Counted from the stretch's first letter, positions 52,234-61,627 are shown. The stretch is 64,000 nt of DNA from Rhizobium sophoriradicis (GCF_003939025.1 NZ_RQIH01000001.1:186001-250000), one strand, 5' to 3'. Notes: a model not told the origin generated them from the letters alone. Translations and numbers: made by a program.

Positions 52234-53192
52234 CGCCTTGCCCTCCAACCGTTAAGAAGTTCCGGCACGGCGACCGCGCCGACGATGATCAAGCCTTGCG
52301 CGACATATTGGGCGACCGGCGGAAAGCCCATGAAGAACATCACGTTGATCATCACCGAGAGCAGCAGGCTGCCGCAGATCGCGCCGCGCATCGTGCCCTT
52401 GCCGCCGAGGAAGCCGACGCCGCCGAGCACGGCGGCGGCGATCGAGTTCAGCGTGAAGGGTGTGCCGATGACAGGATCGCCCGAGCCGGTCTGTGCGGCG
52501 ACAAAGAGGCCGGTCAGCGCCGCAAGCAGACCGGAGAGTGCGAAGGCTGCGACCTTCACCCGTTCGACCGGCACGCCGGAGCGAAATGCGCCGACCGGGT
52601 TGTCGCCGGCGGCATAGATTCCGAGGCCGAGCGGCGTTGCAAGAAAGGCTTTCCAGAGCGCCAGGATCACGATGAGCAGCAGGAAGGCGACGGGCGTGTG
52701 GCCGGCAAGCACCGTCGACAGCCAGTCGGGAATGAAGCCGCCCGGCCGCGGCAGCAGGATGAGCGCGACGCCGCTGATGATGAAGGAGCCGGCCAGCGTG
52801 ACGATGATCGCCGGCAGCCTCAGATACGTGACGATGGCGCCGATGACGGCGCCGATCGAAAGGCCGGCGAGCGCGACCGCGACAATGCCGCCCGGTACGC
52901 CGAGCACCCCTTGCATCGTCGTCGCCGCGATCACCGCGCCGAGGCTGACGAGCGGGCCGATCGCCAGCGTGATGCCGCCGTTCAGCATGAGCAGCGCCTG
53001 TGCCATGGTGACGAGGGCGAGCGGGAACCAGTTTTGCGTGAACTTGGAAAATCCGCCGATGGTCAGGATGCCGGGAAAGAGCACCGCGTAGAGGATGAGA
53101 AAGCCGGCGACGACCAGATAGAGGCCGGCAAGGCCGCGGTTGCGGCGGAGCTGGATCGAACCGTAGAGCCGGGATGACGAAATCGTGCTCAT
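52230..53192 (-). CDS. Ribose-type ABC transporter permease (first)
   Basis: A 320-residue RbsC-type permease starting MSTISSSRLYGSIQL, with LMLNGGITLAIGPLVSLGAV (about 66-85) and IYAAGDNPVGAFRSGVPVER (about 208-227). In the first motif the usual aspartate (GGxDLS) is threonine (GGITLA), a deviation within the family. The longer frame crosses the ATPase gene and is rejected. Overlaps by four bases on both sides. Confidence 0.9.
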   Translation of the reverse strand: MSTISSSRLYGSIQLRRNRGLAGLYLVVAGFLILYAVLFPGILTIGGFSKFTQNWFPLALVTMAQALLMLNGGITLAIGPLVSLGAVIAATTMQGVLGVPGGIVAVALAGLSIGAVIGAIVTYLRLPAIIVTLAGSFIISGVALILLPRPGGFIPDWLSTVLAGHTPVAFLLLIVILALWKAFLATPLGLGIYAAGDNPVGAFRSGVPVERVKVAAFALSGLLAALTGLFVAAQTGSGDPVIGTPFTLNSIAAAVLGGVGFLGGKGTMRGAICGSLLLSVMINVMFFMGFPPVAQYVAQGLIIVGAVAVPELLNGWRARR

Positions 53193-54703
53193 GCCGCCTC
53201 TCCCCGCGGCGTAGCCGCAATACCCATGGCCGCCCCGACGATCGCGCCTTCGCTGATCGCATCCTGCGATAGTGTTGCCGCGACGCGGCCCTCGCGCAGA
53301 ACCACGACGCGGTCGCAGAGATGGACGAGTTCCGGCGTATCCGCACTGACGAGAATGACGAGCCGCCCCTCGGCGGCGAAGGCGCGCAGCATCAGGTAGA
53401 TTTCCCGCTTGGTCTCGATGTCGACACCGCGGGTCGGATCGTTGAGAAGCAGAATGGAGGGATCGAGCGGCAGCCACTTGGCAAGCGCCACCTTCTGCTG
53501 GTTGCCGCCGGAAAGCGCCTGCACCGGGCGGGCCGTATCGCCCTTGATGGTTAGCCGGCGGGCGAGGTCGGCGACCAGGCCGCTTTCCGCCGGCCGGTCG
53601 CGCAGTCCCTTGCGGGCGAGCCGTCCGAGCGAGGGTAGGATGAGATTGGCGGCGATGGAGTGGGGCAGCACCAGTCCCTCATGTTTGCGGTCGGCCGGCA
53701 CATAGACGATGCCCGCCGCATTCGCCGCACCGACATTTGCGGGCAGGCCCGGTTTGCCTGATACTTCCGCCCGGGCGGCAGACGCGGGAATCGCGCCATA
53801 GAGGCCGAGCAGCAGGTCTTCCTGCCCCTGTCCCACCAGCCCGCCGATGCCGACGATCTCGCCAGCGCGGCCGAAGAAGCCGATATGGCGGACCATGCCG
53901 GCAGAAAAATCCTCGACACTGATGCGCATCACGCCGGGCTTGGCGACTGGGCGCGGCGGAAACAGGTCGCCGGTCTCGCGGCCGACCATCAGCCGAACCA
54001 GCCCCTCGCCATCTATGCCGGAGAGCGACTGGTCGGCCGTGACGCCGCCGTCCTTCAGCACCGTGACATGCGAGCAGAGCGCCTGCACCTCGTTGAGGCG
54101 GTGGGAAATATAGAGGAGTGCGGTACCGCGACCCTTGAGCGTTTCGATGAGGCGGGCAAGGATGCCGGCTTCATGGGCGGAGAGCGATGAGGTCGGCTCG
54201 TCCAGGATGAGCACGCGCGGCTTGCGAAACAGCGCCTTGGCGATCTCCACCATCTGACGACGACCAAGCGAGAGATCGGCGACCGGCATGTCGAGCGGTT
54301 CGGCGAGCCCGACCATGTCGCAGACCTCTCGTACGCCGCGATGCAGCGCTCGATAGTCGATGAGACCGAACCGGCGCGGAAAGGCGCCGGTCCCGATGTT
54401 TTCGGCAATCGACAGGCTGGCCGTCAGGCTCAGCTCCTGCTGAACCACGGCGATGCCTGCCGCGCGCGCCGCCGCCGGGCTGAAACGCCCGACAGGCTTG
54501 CCGTCGACAAGAATGGACCCACTGTCAGGCGAGAGGGCGCCGGACAGGAGATTGATCAGCGTCGACTTCCCGGCGCCATTCTCGCCGAGCAGGGCGTGAA
54601 CCCTGCCCGGCAGAAGAGCGATATCAACGCCCTTCAGGACCGGATTGCCGAAAAATCCCTTGAACACCTGCCGGGCTTCCAGCAGGGGTCTTTCTTCCGT
54701 CAT
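53189..54703 (-). CDS. Ribose-type ABC transporter ATPase (RbsA type, double domain)
   Basis: A 504-residue protein with two fused ATPase domains. Domain 1 has Walker A GENGAGKST (about 38-46) and LSLGRRQMV as signature; domain 2 has a degenerate Walker A region (GLVGQGQEDLL) but a full signature LSGGNQQKVALAKWL and Walker B ILLLNDPTRGVD. This asymmetry is normal for RbsA/MglA proteins, though in domain 2 the Walker B glutamate is aspartate or shifted. The start at 54703 follows GAGGGATGCC; the earlier TTG is rejected. Confidence 0.92.
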   Translation of the reverse strand: MTEERPLLEARQVFKGFFGNPVLKGVDIALLPGRVHALLGENGAGKSTLINLLSGALSPDSGSILVDGKPVGRFSPAAARAAGIAVVQQELSLTASLSIAENIGTGAFPRRFGLIDYRALHRGVREVCDMVGLAEPLDMPVADLSLGRRQMVEIAKALFRKPRVLILDEPTSSLSAHEAGILARLIETLKGRGTALLYISHRLNEVQALCSHVTVLKDGGVTADQSLSGIDGEGLVRLMVGRETGDLFPPRPVAKPGVMRISVEDFSAGMVRHIGFFGRAGEIVGIGGLVGQGQEDLLLGLYGAIPASAARAEVSGKPGLPANVGAANAAGIVYVPADRKHEGLVLPHSIAANLILPSLGRLARKGLRDRPAESGLVADLARRLTIKGDTARPVQALSGGNQQKVALAKWLPLDPSILLLNDPTRGVDIETKREIYLMLRAFAAEGRLVILVSADTPELVHLCDRVVVLREGRVAATLSQDAISEGAIVGAAMGIAATPRGEAA

Positions 54704-54724
54704 GACGGCATCCCTCAATCCGGA

Positions 54725-55798
54725 TTATTTGGTGGCAAGCAGCTTGTCGAAGAGCGCCTTGTCATAATCCGAGTAGATATAGCCGTCAGCCGGGAACTTG
54801 TCGGCCCGGGCGAGGTAGCTGCCGATGGTGCTGTCGTCGATGACGGGCAGCGGCACCTTGACGAAGGAGGGCACGTCCTTGCCTTGCAGCGCCTGCACGG
54901 CGGTATAGACGGAAAGTGCACCGAGCCAGTTCGGCTGCATCGTCGCCCAGCCCTTCAGGCCCTTCTCCTTCCACAGTTCCAGGAACTGCCGGGCATTTTC
55001 GCCCGTTGTCGGCACCTGGTCGCGGCCCTGGCGCTCGAAGGCGAGGACGGAACCGGCCGACAGCGCGCCGCCGAGCGACAGCACGCCGTCGATCTCAGGA
55101 TTGGCAAACAGCAGACTGGTCATCGCTTCCTGTGCCGGCGCGACGTTATATTCGGTGTTGGTCTCGGTGATCACCTGCAGACCCGGATTGGCGTCGAGCA
55201 CCGGCTGGGCACCCTTGCGACGGTCGTCGCTGACCGAAATGCCGGCCGGGCCGTTCATGATGATGATCTTGCCCTTGCCGCCGAGCTGGTCGACCATCCA
55301 CTTGGCGGCGGTCGCGCCCCATTCGTTGGAATCGGTGTTGATCTTCGCCGTCACCTTGTCGGTATTAACAAGGCTGTCGAAATTGACGACGGCAATGCCC
55401 TTGTCGCAGGCATCAGAAATGACGCGGTCGAGCGCGTTGGAGGATCCGGCGATGACGACGATGGCGTCGACATTGGCGTCGATCATCGACTGAATATGCT
55501 GGATCTGCGTCTGGGCGTTGCCCTGCGCGTCCGTGATCATCAGGTCCTTCACGAGACCCGCCTTTTTCAGCTCCTCCACCTCGGCGGTGATGGTGCCTTC
55601 GGTCTGCTTCATCCAGGTCGGCACCGAATAGATGTTCGCCCAGCCGATCGTATAAGGCGCTTTCCTGTCGCCCTTGATGCAATTGGCGGCGGCCGAGGCC
55701 GTTCCCGTGGAAAAGACGAGGAGGGCCGCGGCAGCAGCAGCGCCCGCGAGAAGGCGGCGGCGCAGTGAAACGGAAATGCTTTCTTCAAAATTCTTCAT
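54725..55798 (-). CDS. Ribose-type ABC transporter solute-binding protein
   Basis: A 357-residue periplasmic protein. The start at 55798 (MKNFEESISVSLRRRLLAG) follows AAAAAGGGGATCGAC; a twin-arginine-like RRR lies before the hydrophobic core, and cleavage is likely near ASA at about 34. The mature part has YTIGWANIYSVPTWMKQTEG (about 47-66) and VDAIVVIAGSSNALDRVISD (about 105-124), the ribose-binding-protein fold. It is the first gene of the operon, divergent from the IclR gene. The enzymes of the operon point to an amino-acid-containing or acylated cargo and not to a plain sugar (inference). Confidence 0.9.
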   Translation of the reverse strand: MKNFEESISVSLRRRLLAGAAAAAALLVFSTGTASAAANCIKGDRKAPYTIGWANIYSVPTWMKQTEGTITAEVEELKKAGLVKDLMITDAQGNAQTQIQHIQSMIDANVDAIVVIAGSSNALDRVISDACDKGIAVVNFDSLVNTDKVTAKINTDSNEWGATAAKWMVDQLGGKGKIIIMNGPAGISVSDDRRKGAQPVLDANPGLQVITETNTEYNVAPAQEAMTSLLFANPEIDGVLSLGGALSAGSVLAFERQGRDQVPTTGENARQFLELWKEKGLKGWATMQPNWLGALSVYTAVQALQGKDVPSFVKVPLPVIDDSTIGSYLARADKFPADGYIYSDYDKALFDKLLATK

Positions 55799-55845
55799 GT
55801 CGATCCCCTTTTTGCGGCAGCGCTGGCGGCTTGCCATTTATATCT

Positions 55846-55881
55846 GTCCGCTATATTGTACATATGATCTTTATACCGGAC
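55846..55881. promoter_or_regulatory. Inverted repeat in the IclR divergent region
   Basis: GTCCGCTATA (55846-55855) and TATACCGGAC (55872-55881) are reverse complements at nine of ten positions, separated by 16 AT-rich bases. The pair lies 48 bases above the binding-protein start and is a reasonable IclR-type operator candidate. Confidence 0.4.
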
Positions 55882-56047
55882 GAGTTGATCTTATGCCGAT
55901 TTTTTTACCCCGCAAGAGGGGGTGCGAAGATTCATTTGCGAAGCATGACGCGATCGATTGACAGTCGCGGCAGACGGCTTGAAAAGCTTGGCCGGACAAG
56001 AACAGAGCCCGACAAGCACGGGGCCCAAGAAGAACGGATTGACAGTG

Positions 56048-56833
56048 ATGGATGCAGTTCAGGACGAAGCAGCCGGCAAGCGCGCCCGAGGGCTCGACCG
56101 CGCCTTCGAGATCCTCGATTTCCTGCGCCAGAAGCGGCAGGCCTTGAAGCCGAATGAAATCGCCGCGCAGATCGGTGCGCCGCGCTCATCGGTGTACGAA
56201 CTCGTCAACCTGCTGCTGAGCAATGGCATTCTCGAATTCACCGGCGGCGAGGGGCGCGTCTATCTCGGCCGCAAGCTTTATTTCCTCGGCGCCGCCTATG
56301 AGAACCATTTCGATTTCACCCGCGAATGCGAGGCGACGCTGGAACGGCTTGCCGGCGAGACACGGGAGACGGCGCAGTTCTGCATGCTGGATGGCAACAG
56401 ATACACAGTGGTGCGCATGCGCGAAGGCGCGCGGCCGTTCCGCATTTCGACCGATGTTGGCCAATCGGTGCCGATCCCGTGGACGGCGTCGGGCCGCCTG
56501 CTGGTTGCGCATCTGTCGGATCAGGACATCCTGAATTTCATTCCGCCGCAGGATTTCCGGCTGCCGGGCGGCGAATGGCTCGAGCCTCAGACCTTCATCG
56601 CCGAGGTGCGCCAGGCCGAGCGTGAAGGTCTCTTTACCTTCAACAGCATCGTTGACAGTTTCACCCATTGTTTTGCCGTGCCGGTGCGCGGCGAGGAAGG
56701 CCATGCCGCAGCTACACTCTGCCTCGTCACGCCCCGCGACGACGGCATCGCCAACCGGGACCGCTATCTCGACTGCCTGAAGAGGGCCGCCGCCGGCCTG
56801 GAGCATGCCCCGGCCCGGCCAAGACGGGGCTGA
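56048..56833 (+). CDS. IclR-family transcriptional regulator
   Basis: A 261-residue IclR protein. The winged helix-turn-helix is at about 14-70 (RAFEILDFLRQKRQ, then GAPRSSVYELVNLLLSNGIL) and the effector domain has VGQSVPIPWTASGRLLVAHL (about 137-156). The ATG at 56048 is chosen; the frame is open back to a TTG at 55958, so the N-terminus is uncertain by up to 30 residues. It is divergent from the ribose-type ABC/D-amino-acid-enzyme operon and probably controls it. Confidence 0.88.
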   Translation: MDAVQDEAAGKRARGLDRAFEILDFLRQKRQALKPNEIAAQIGAPRSSVYELVNLLLSNGILEFTGGEGRVYLGRKLYFLGAAYENHFDFTRECEATLERLAGETRETAQFCMLDGNRYTVVRMREGARPFRISTDVGQSVPIPWTASGRLLVAHLSDQDILNFIPPQDFRLPGGEWLEPQTFIAEVRQAEREGLFTFNSIVDSFTHCFAVPVRGEEGHAAATLCLVTPRDDGIANRDRYLDCLKRAAAGLEHAPARPRRG

Positions 56834-57162
56834 CGCCTTGCATATCAAGGCATATCTGCCGGCACGGACATTCGTCGACAAGCCGGTGCGTCCGCAGGCG
56901 TTCAGCGACAGCCGCTAAAACGCCGCCCACCCGCCTGACATAGCCACGCAGCGACCGAGCGCAAGACGCCATCTTGCGGGCGCGCCGATCTCCGATTTCC
57001 AGATTCAGACCGATCCCGCAAAACTATTCACTCTTCTCCCGCAATTTGGAAATTAAGTTTCTCTATAAAATCTATGGAGAACGTACTCTAACGTCCTGAC
57101 AAGCCAAACTGGCCTCGGCCCGAAACGACGGAGCCGTTGGCGGCAAACGGAGAGGACGCGAA
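56834..57162. other. Intergenic region upstream of the sulfur operon
   Basis: A 329-nt interval. The last 120 bases are AT-rich and contain CTCTATAAAATCTATGGAG (57060-57078), an imperfect palindrome that could be part of the promoter or a regulator site. The rest shows no gene with a credible start. Short frames here are shadows. Confidence 0.45.
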
Positions 57163-58515
57163 ATGACACGGAAAATCAGGCTTGGGGCATTTCTTCCTGG
57201 TGGCGGACAGCATGTAGCATCCTGGCGCCACCCCGACCAGCCGGCCGATGGCGCCACCAGTTTCGAATTTCACAAAAAGCTCGCTTTGACAGCCGAGCGC
57301 GGCCTCTTCGATGCCTATTTCCTGGCAGACGGACTGGCGGTCGGTTTCGGCGGCGCGCGTGAGGGCGGCAACGCCCGCGTGGCCGGCTTTGAACCTGTAA
57401 CATTGTTCTCGGCGCTCGCGCCCCTGACCACACATCTCGGCTTCATCGCGACGTCGTCGACCACCTACGAGGAGCCTTATACCACTGCCCGGAAATTTGC
57501 TTCGCTCGACCTGATCTCGGACGGCCGCGCCGGCTGGAACGTCGTCACCACGACAGGCGACCTCACGGCGCAGAACTTCAACCGCGACACCCAGCTTCCG
57601 CATGCCGAGCGCTATCGCCGCGCCGCCGAGCACGTCGACGTCGTCCGCAAACTCTGGGAAAGCTTCGAGGACGACGCCTTCATCCGCGACAAGGAGACCG
57701 GCGTGTTCTACGACCCGGCGAAGCTGCACGACACCGATCATCGCGGCGAGCACTTCAGCGTGCGCGGCCCGCTCAACGTATCGCGCTCGCCGCAGGGCCA
57801 TCCCGTGATCGTGCAGGCCGGGCAGTCCGAAGACGGACGCGGTCTTGCCGCGGCTACGGCCGAGGTGATCTTCACCGCCCATCAGCACATCGAAACCGCC
57901 CAGGAATTCTACCGGGATATCAAGGCACGCGCCCGCGGCCTCGGCCGTAACCCCGATCACATCCTGGTCATGCCCGGCGTTTCCGCCTTCGTCGGCAGAA
58001 CCGAAGCGGAGGCGCGGGAGAAATACGACCGTCTGACGTCGCTCATCGTCGAAGAGGACGGGATCGGCCTCCTCAACGGCCTAACCGGCGGCACGCTCGA
58101 CCTGCACGGCTATGATCTCGACGGACCGCTGCCGCCGGCGCCGCCGACCGAGGGCATGAAGAGCCGCCAAGCCCTCATCCGCCAGATCGCCGACGAAAAC
58201 AACTTCACCATCCGCCAGCTCTATCAGTGGATCGCATCGGCCCGCGGTCACTACACCATCGTCGGCACTGCCGAACAGATCGCCGACACGCTGCAGACAT
58301 GGTTCGAGAACGAAGCGGCCGACGGCTTTAACATTCTGCCGCCCTGGCTGCCGACCGCGCTCGACGACTTCGTCGATCTGGTCATCCCGGAACTGCAGCG
58401 CCGCGGCCTGTTCCGCACAGCTTATGAAGGCAAGACGCTGCGGGAAAACCTCGGCCTGCCTTTCCCGGCCAATCGATGGGCTGCGGGCCGTGCAGCTCTC
58501 CAGGCAGCAGAGTGA
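57163..58515 (+). CDS. LLM-class FMN-dependent monooxygenase (NtaA/SnaA/DszA type)
   Basis: A 450-residue bacterial-luciferase-like enzyme of the NtaA/DmoA branch. It begins KIRLGAFLPGGGQHVASWRH, with FDAYFLADGL (about 46-55), SLDLISDGRAGWNVVTT (about 112-128) and SPQGHPVIVQAGQSEDGR (about 207-224), all standard for this group. These two-component monooxygenases oxidise a C-S or C-N compound using reduced FMN. It leads an operon with an SsuCAB-type transporter, so cleavage of an imported organosulfur compound is the likely job. No flavin reductase gene is present in the operon. Confidence 0.88.
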   Translation: MTRKIRLGAFLPGGGQHVASWRHPDQPADGATSFEFHKKLALTAERGLFDAYFLADGLAVGFGGAREGGNARVAGFEPVTLFSALAPLTTHLGFIATSSTTYEEPYTTARKFASLDLISDGRAGWNVVTTTGDLTAQNFNRDTQLPHAERYRRAAEHVDVVRKLWESFEDDAFIRDKETGVFYDPAKLHDTDHRGEHFSVRGPLNVSRSPQGHPVIVQAGQSEDGRGLAAATAEVIFTAHQHIETAQEFYRDIKARARGLGRNPDHILVMPGVSAFVGRTEAEAREKYDRLTSLIVEEDGIGLLNGLTGGTLDLHGYDLDGPLPPAPPTEGMKSRQALIRQIADENNFTIRQLYQWIASARGHYTIVGTAEQIADTLQTWFENEAADGFNILPPWLPTALDDFVDLVIPELQRRGLFRTAYEGKTLRENLGLPFPANRWAAGRAALQAAE

Positions 58516-58525
58516 GGAGCGGTCC

Positions 58526-59377
58526 ATGGCTTATGAAATCAATCAGGCTCTCCCAAGAAGCTTCGGCCGCCTGAAGAGCGGCGAAAGCATTACGCCGACT
58601 TTCGCGTCGCATGTGCGCGGTCTGCTCGCATCGCTTCTGCCGCGCTACGGTCTGCTCATCGCCTTCCTCGTGCTCTGGCAGGTGTCGAGCACCAGGGGCT
58701 GGATCAATCCCGCCATCTTCCCGCCGTTGAACGTGATCCTGTCGGCGCTCTGGACCAACCTTGCCAATGGCGCACTGCTCGATGACATCGCCATCAGCCT
58801 GCAGCGATCCGGCACCGCCTTTGCTTTCGCCGTCGTGGTCGGCATTCCGCTCGGCCTGTTCATGGGCCAGTTTCGGGCGGTCGAACAGGCGCTCGATCCG
58901 ATCCTGCAGCTCTTCCGCCAGACCTCGGCGCTGGCGCTCTATCCGGTCTTCATCCTGCTGCTTGGCCTCGGCGAAACGTCGAAGATCTTCGTGATCTTCT
59001 GGGCGACGCTGTTCCCGGTGCTGCTCGCCACGATCGGCGGCGTCAAGGAGGTGGACAAGAAGCTCATCGAGATGGCGCGGACCTATGGCGCCGGATCGCT
59101 GACCGTCTTCCGCCGCGTCATCCTGCCGGCCTCCGTTCCTGCGATCTTCGTCGGCCTGCGTCTCTCGGCGACGACCGCACTTCTGCTGCTGATCGCCGCC
59201 GAGATGATCGGCGCCAACAAGGGCATCGGATTCCAGGTCATGAACGCCCAGTACAATTTCCAGATCCCGCTGATGTTTGCGGCGATCCTGCTGCTCGCCT
59301 TCCTCGGGCTTGCCGCCAATGCCCTGCTCGTTCTCCTGCAGCGCCGCCTCTGCCGCTGGTCGCAGCCGAACGCCTGA
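58526..59377 (+). CDS. Sulfonate-type ABC transporter permease (SsuC-like)
   Basis: A 283-residue membrane protein with about six helices and the family loop KKLIEMARTYGAGSLTVFRR (about 178-197) that docks to the ATPase. The start at 58526 follows GAGGAGCGGTCC; the longer frame overlaps the monooxygenase gene. It begins 10 nt after the monooxygenase gene and forms the channel for the binding protein encoded next. Confidence 0.9.
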   Translation: MAYEINQALPRSFGRLKSGESITPTFASHVRGLLASLLPRYGLLIAFLVLWQVSSTRGWINPAIFPPLNVILSALWTNLANGALLDDIAISLQRSGTAFAFAVVVGIPLGLFMGQFRAVEQALDPILQLFRQTSALALYPVFILLLGLGETSKIFVIFWATLFPVLLATIGGVKEVDKKLIEMARTYGAGSLTVFRRVILPASVPAIFVGLRLSATTALLLLIAAEMIGANKGIGFQVMNAQYNFQIPLMFAAILLLAFLGLAANALLVLLQRRLCRWSQPNA

Positions 59378-59415
59378 TCTTTTCCTCCGATTTTCCTCTT
59401 CCGAAAGGACTTTCC

Positions 59416-60399
59416 ATGACCTTCCATCCCCGCAACCTTCTCCTGCCGGCCGTGATCGCGCTCGGTCTTGCCACGCCGGCCGCCGCCACCGACACGGTGA
59501 AACTGCGCTACCTCGCGAGCCAAGGCGGCCTTGCCGCCCATGAACTCGCCGAAGAGCTCGGCTATTTCAAAGACACCGGCATCACCTTTGAGAATGTCGG
59601 CTATGCCCAGGGCGGCCCGGCCTCTCTCATCGCTCTCGCATCCGGGGACGTGGAGATCGGCAGCGCCGCCACCTCCGCCGTGCTGAATTCGATCATCGGC
59701 GGCAATGATTTCGTCGCCGCTTATCCATCGAACGGCATCAATGACGAAGTGCAGTCGACCTTCTACGTGCTGGAAGACAGCCCGATCAAAAGCATCAAGG
59801 ACATTGCCGGCAAGAGCATCGCCGTCAACACGCTCGGCGCCCATCTCGATTACACCATCCGCGAAGCCCTGCATTCCGTTGGCCTGCCGAGTGATTCCGC
59901 CAACCAGGTCGTCGTTCCTGGGCCGCAGCTCGAGCAGGTGCTGCGCTCCAAGCAGGTCGATATCGCCGCTTTCGGCTACTGGCAGACGACCTTCGAGGGT
60001 GCGGCGCTGAAGAACGGCGGCCTGCGCGCGGTCTTCGACGATACCGACGTGCTCGGCGACATCGCCGGCGGCTTCGTGGTCCTGCGCCGTGATTTCATTC
60101 AGCAGCATCCCGAGGCTGCAAAGATCTTCGTCGAGCAATCGGCCCGTGCCCTCGATTATGCCAGCGAACATCCCGAGGAGACCAAGAAGATCCTGGCCAA
60201 GGCACTCAGCGAGCGGGGCGAGAACCCTGATATCGCGCAGTATTTCCGGGGCTACGGCGTGCGCGCCGGCGGCCTGCCAGTCGAGCGCGACATCCAGTTC
60301 TGGATCGACGTCCTGGTTCGCGAAGGCAAGCTGAAGCAGGGCCAGCTGGCGGCCAAGGACATCATCTTCACCGCCGACGCCAAGCCGGCAAGCAACTGA
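59416..60399 (+). CDS. Sulfonate-type ABC transporter solute-binding protein (SsuA-like)
   Basis: A 327-residue periplasmic protein with a signal peptide (MTFHPRNLLLPAVIALGL, cleavage near AAA at about 24), then VKLRYLASQGGLAAHELAEE (about 28-47) and ASGDVEIGSAATSAVLNSII (about 75-94), the NMT1/SsuA-like fold. CCGAAAGGAC lies before the ATG. Binds the organosulfur or related nutrient for the SsuC/SsuB-like pair. Confidence 0.9.
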   Translation: MTFHPRNLLLPAVIALGLATPAAATDTVKLRYLASQGGLAAHELAEELGYFKDTGITFENVGYAQGGPASLIALASGDVEIGSAATSAVLNSIIGGNDFVAAYPSNGINDEVQSTFYVLEDSPIKSIKDIAGKSIAVNTLGAHLDYTIREALHSVGLPSDSANQVVVPGPQLEQVLRSKQVDIAAFGYWQTTFEGAALKNGGLRAVFDDTDVLGDIAGGFVVLRRDFIQQHPEAAKIFVEQSARALDYASEHPEETKKILAKALSERGENPDIAQYFRGYGVRAGGLPVERDIQFWIDVLVREGKLKQGQLAAKDIIFTADAKPASN

Positions 60400-60408
60400 G
60401 GAACTGCA

Positions 60409-61179
60409 ATGAGCCTCGCCCAGGACATTCGCCGCGGAGAGGTGACGATCCGTCACCTCTCAAAATCCTACAAGCTAAACGGCAGCCATCTGCAGGTTTT
60501 GAAAGATATCAACCTCCACATCCGCTCCGGTGAAAGCCTCGCCATCGTCGGCGCCAGCGGATCGGGCAAGACGACCTTGCTCCGGGTACTGGCCGGTCTC
60601 GAAGAGTCCGATACCGGTGAGGTAATCGTCGACGGCAAGGCAATCCGCGGCGTCGGCGCGGAACGCGCCGTCATCTTCCAGGAGCCGCGCCTTCTTCCCT
60701 GGCTCGACGTCCTCGGCAACGTCGCCTTCGGGCTGGAAACGAGAGGTCTCACCCGCGAGCAGGCGAGGGCGCGTGCGCGCCATTACGTCAAGCTCGTCGG
60801 CCTGCAGCAATTCGAGGCGGCCTATCCAAGGCAACTGTCCGGCGGCATGGCGCAGCGCGTCGGCATCGCCCGGGCGCTTGCCGTCCAGCCGGAAATCCTG
60901 CTGATCGACGAACCGCTCGGCGCGCTCGATGCGATGACCAAGATCGGCATGCAGCAGGAGCTCGCCCGCATCTGGCGCGACGAGGATGTGACGACCATTC
61001 TCGTCACGCACGATCTCGAGGAGGCGATCTATCTCGCCGACCGGATTCTGATCCTGCCGCGGGAAAAGGGAGGCGAGCCGCGCCTGATCGACATCGATCT
61101 GCCGCGCCCGCGCGACCGCAGCGCCCCGGAATTCGTCCGGCACCGCGAGGAGTTGCTCAACCTGTTCGGGCTGCATTGA
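60409..61179 (+). CDS. Sulfonate-type ABC transporter ATPase (SsuB-like)
   Basis: A 256-residue ATPase with Walker A GASGSGKTT (about 46-54), FQEPRLLPWLDVLGNV (about 87-102, typical of SsuB/TauB), signature LSGGMAQRV (about 144-152), Walker B LLIDEPLGALD and H-loop LVTHDLEEA. It is 9 nt behind the binding-protein gene and ends the operon. Confidence 0.93.
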   Translation: MSLAQDIRRGEVTIRHLSKSYKLNGSHLQVLKDINLHIRSGESLAIVGASGSGKTTLLRVLAGLEESDTGEVIVDGKAIRGVGAERAVIFQEPRLLPWLDVLGNVAFGLETRGLTREQARARARHYVKLVGLQQFEAAYPRQLSGGMAQRVGIARALAVQPEILLIDEPLGALDAMTKIGMQQELARIWRDEDVTTILVTHDLEEAIYLADRILILPREKGGEPRLIDIDLPRPRDRSAPEFVRHREELLNLFGLH

Positions 61180-61204
61180 AGGCTGCGCCGCAGCCTTCGC
61201 GGGG

Positions 61205-61627
61205 CTATGCGATCCAGGGATCGATGAGTTCGATCCCGAACCCCTCGAAATCCCTGGTGTTGCGCGTGGCGAGAGTGAGATCGTGAGCAACCGCGGTTGC
61301 AGCGATCAGTCCATCCATCGACGACAGGCCGCGGCCGCTCCGCTTCGCGCGGCCCATAAGGTCCCCCCAGGCTAAGGCAACCCGCTCATCCACCGGGATA
61401 ATACGGCGCTCGAAGCGTAGCGGCAGGTCCCGGGCAAGCCATTCGGCCAGCGCGTCGCGTTTCCGTCCGTTGTCCATCAAGGCAACACCGCGCCGGATCT
61501 CCGCGACCGACACGATGCTGATGAAGGAGCGATCCTCATCCAGCTTATCCAGCCAAGCCAAGACGCGCATGTCGGGGTTCGGCTTCGTCACCTCCGACAG
61601 CACGTTGGTGTCCAGCAGAAGCCTCAC
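61205..61627 (-). CDS. VapC-type PIN-domain toxin (FitB-like)
   Basis: A 140-residue PIN ribonuclease with acidic site residues D6 (LLLDTNVLSE), E43 (SVAEIRRG), D105 (SSMDGLIAATA) and D126 in ATRNTRDFEG. It starts at a GTG that overlaps the antitoxin stop codon as GTGA (61624-61627), so it is translationally coupled. The whole domain and catalytic set are intact. VapC toxins cleave tRNA or rRNA when the antitoxin is lost. Confidence 0.92.
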   Translation of the reverse strand: MRLLLDTNVLSEVTKPNPDMRVLAWLDKLDEDRSFISIVSVAEIRRGVALMDNGRKRDALAEWLARDLPLRFERRIIPVDERVALAWGDLMGRAKRSGRGLSSMDGLIAATAVAHDLTLATRNTRDFEGFGIELIDPWIA

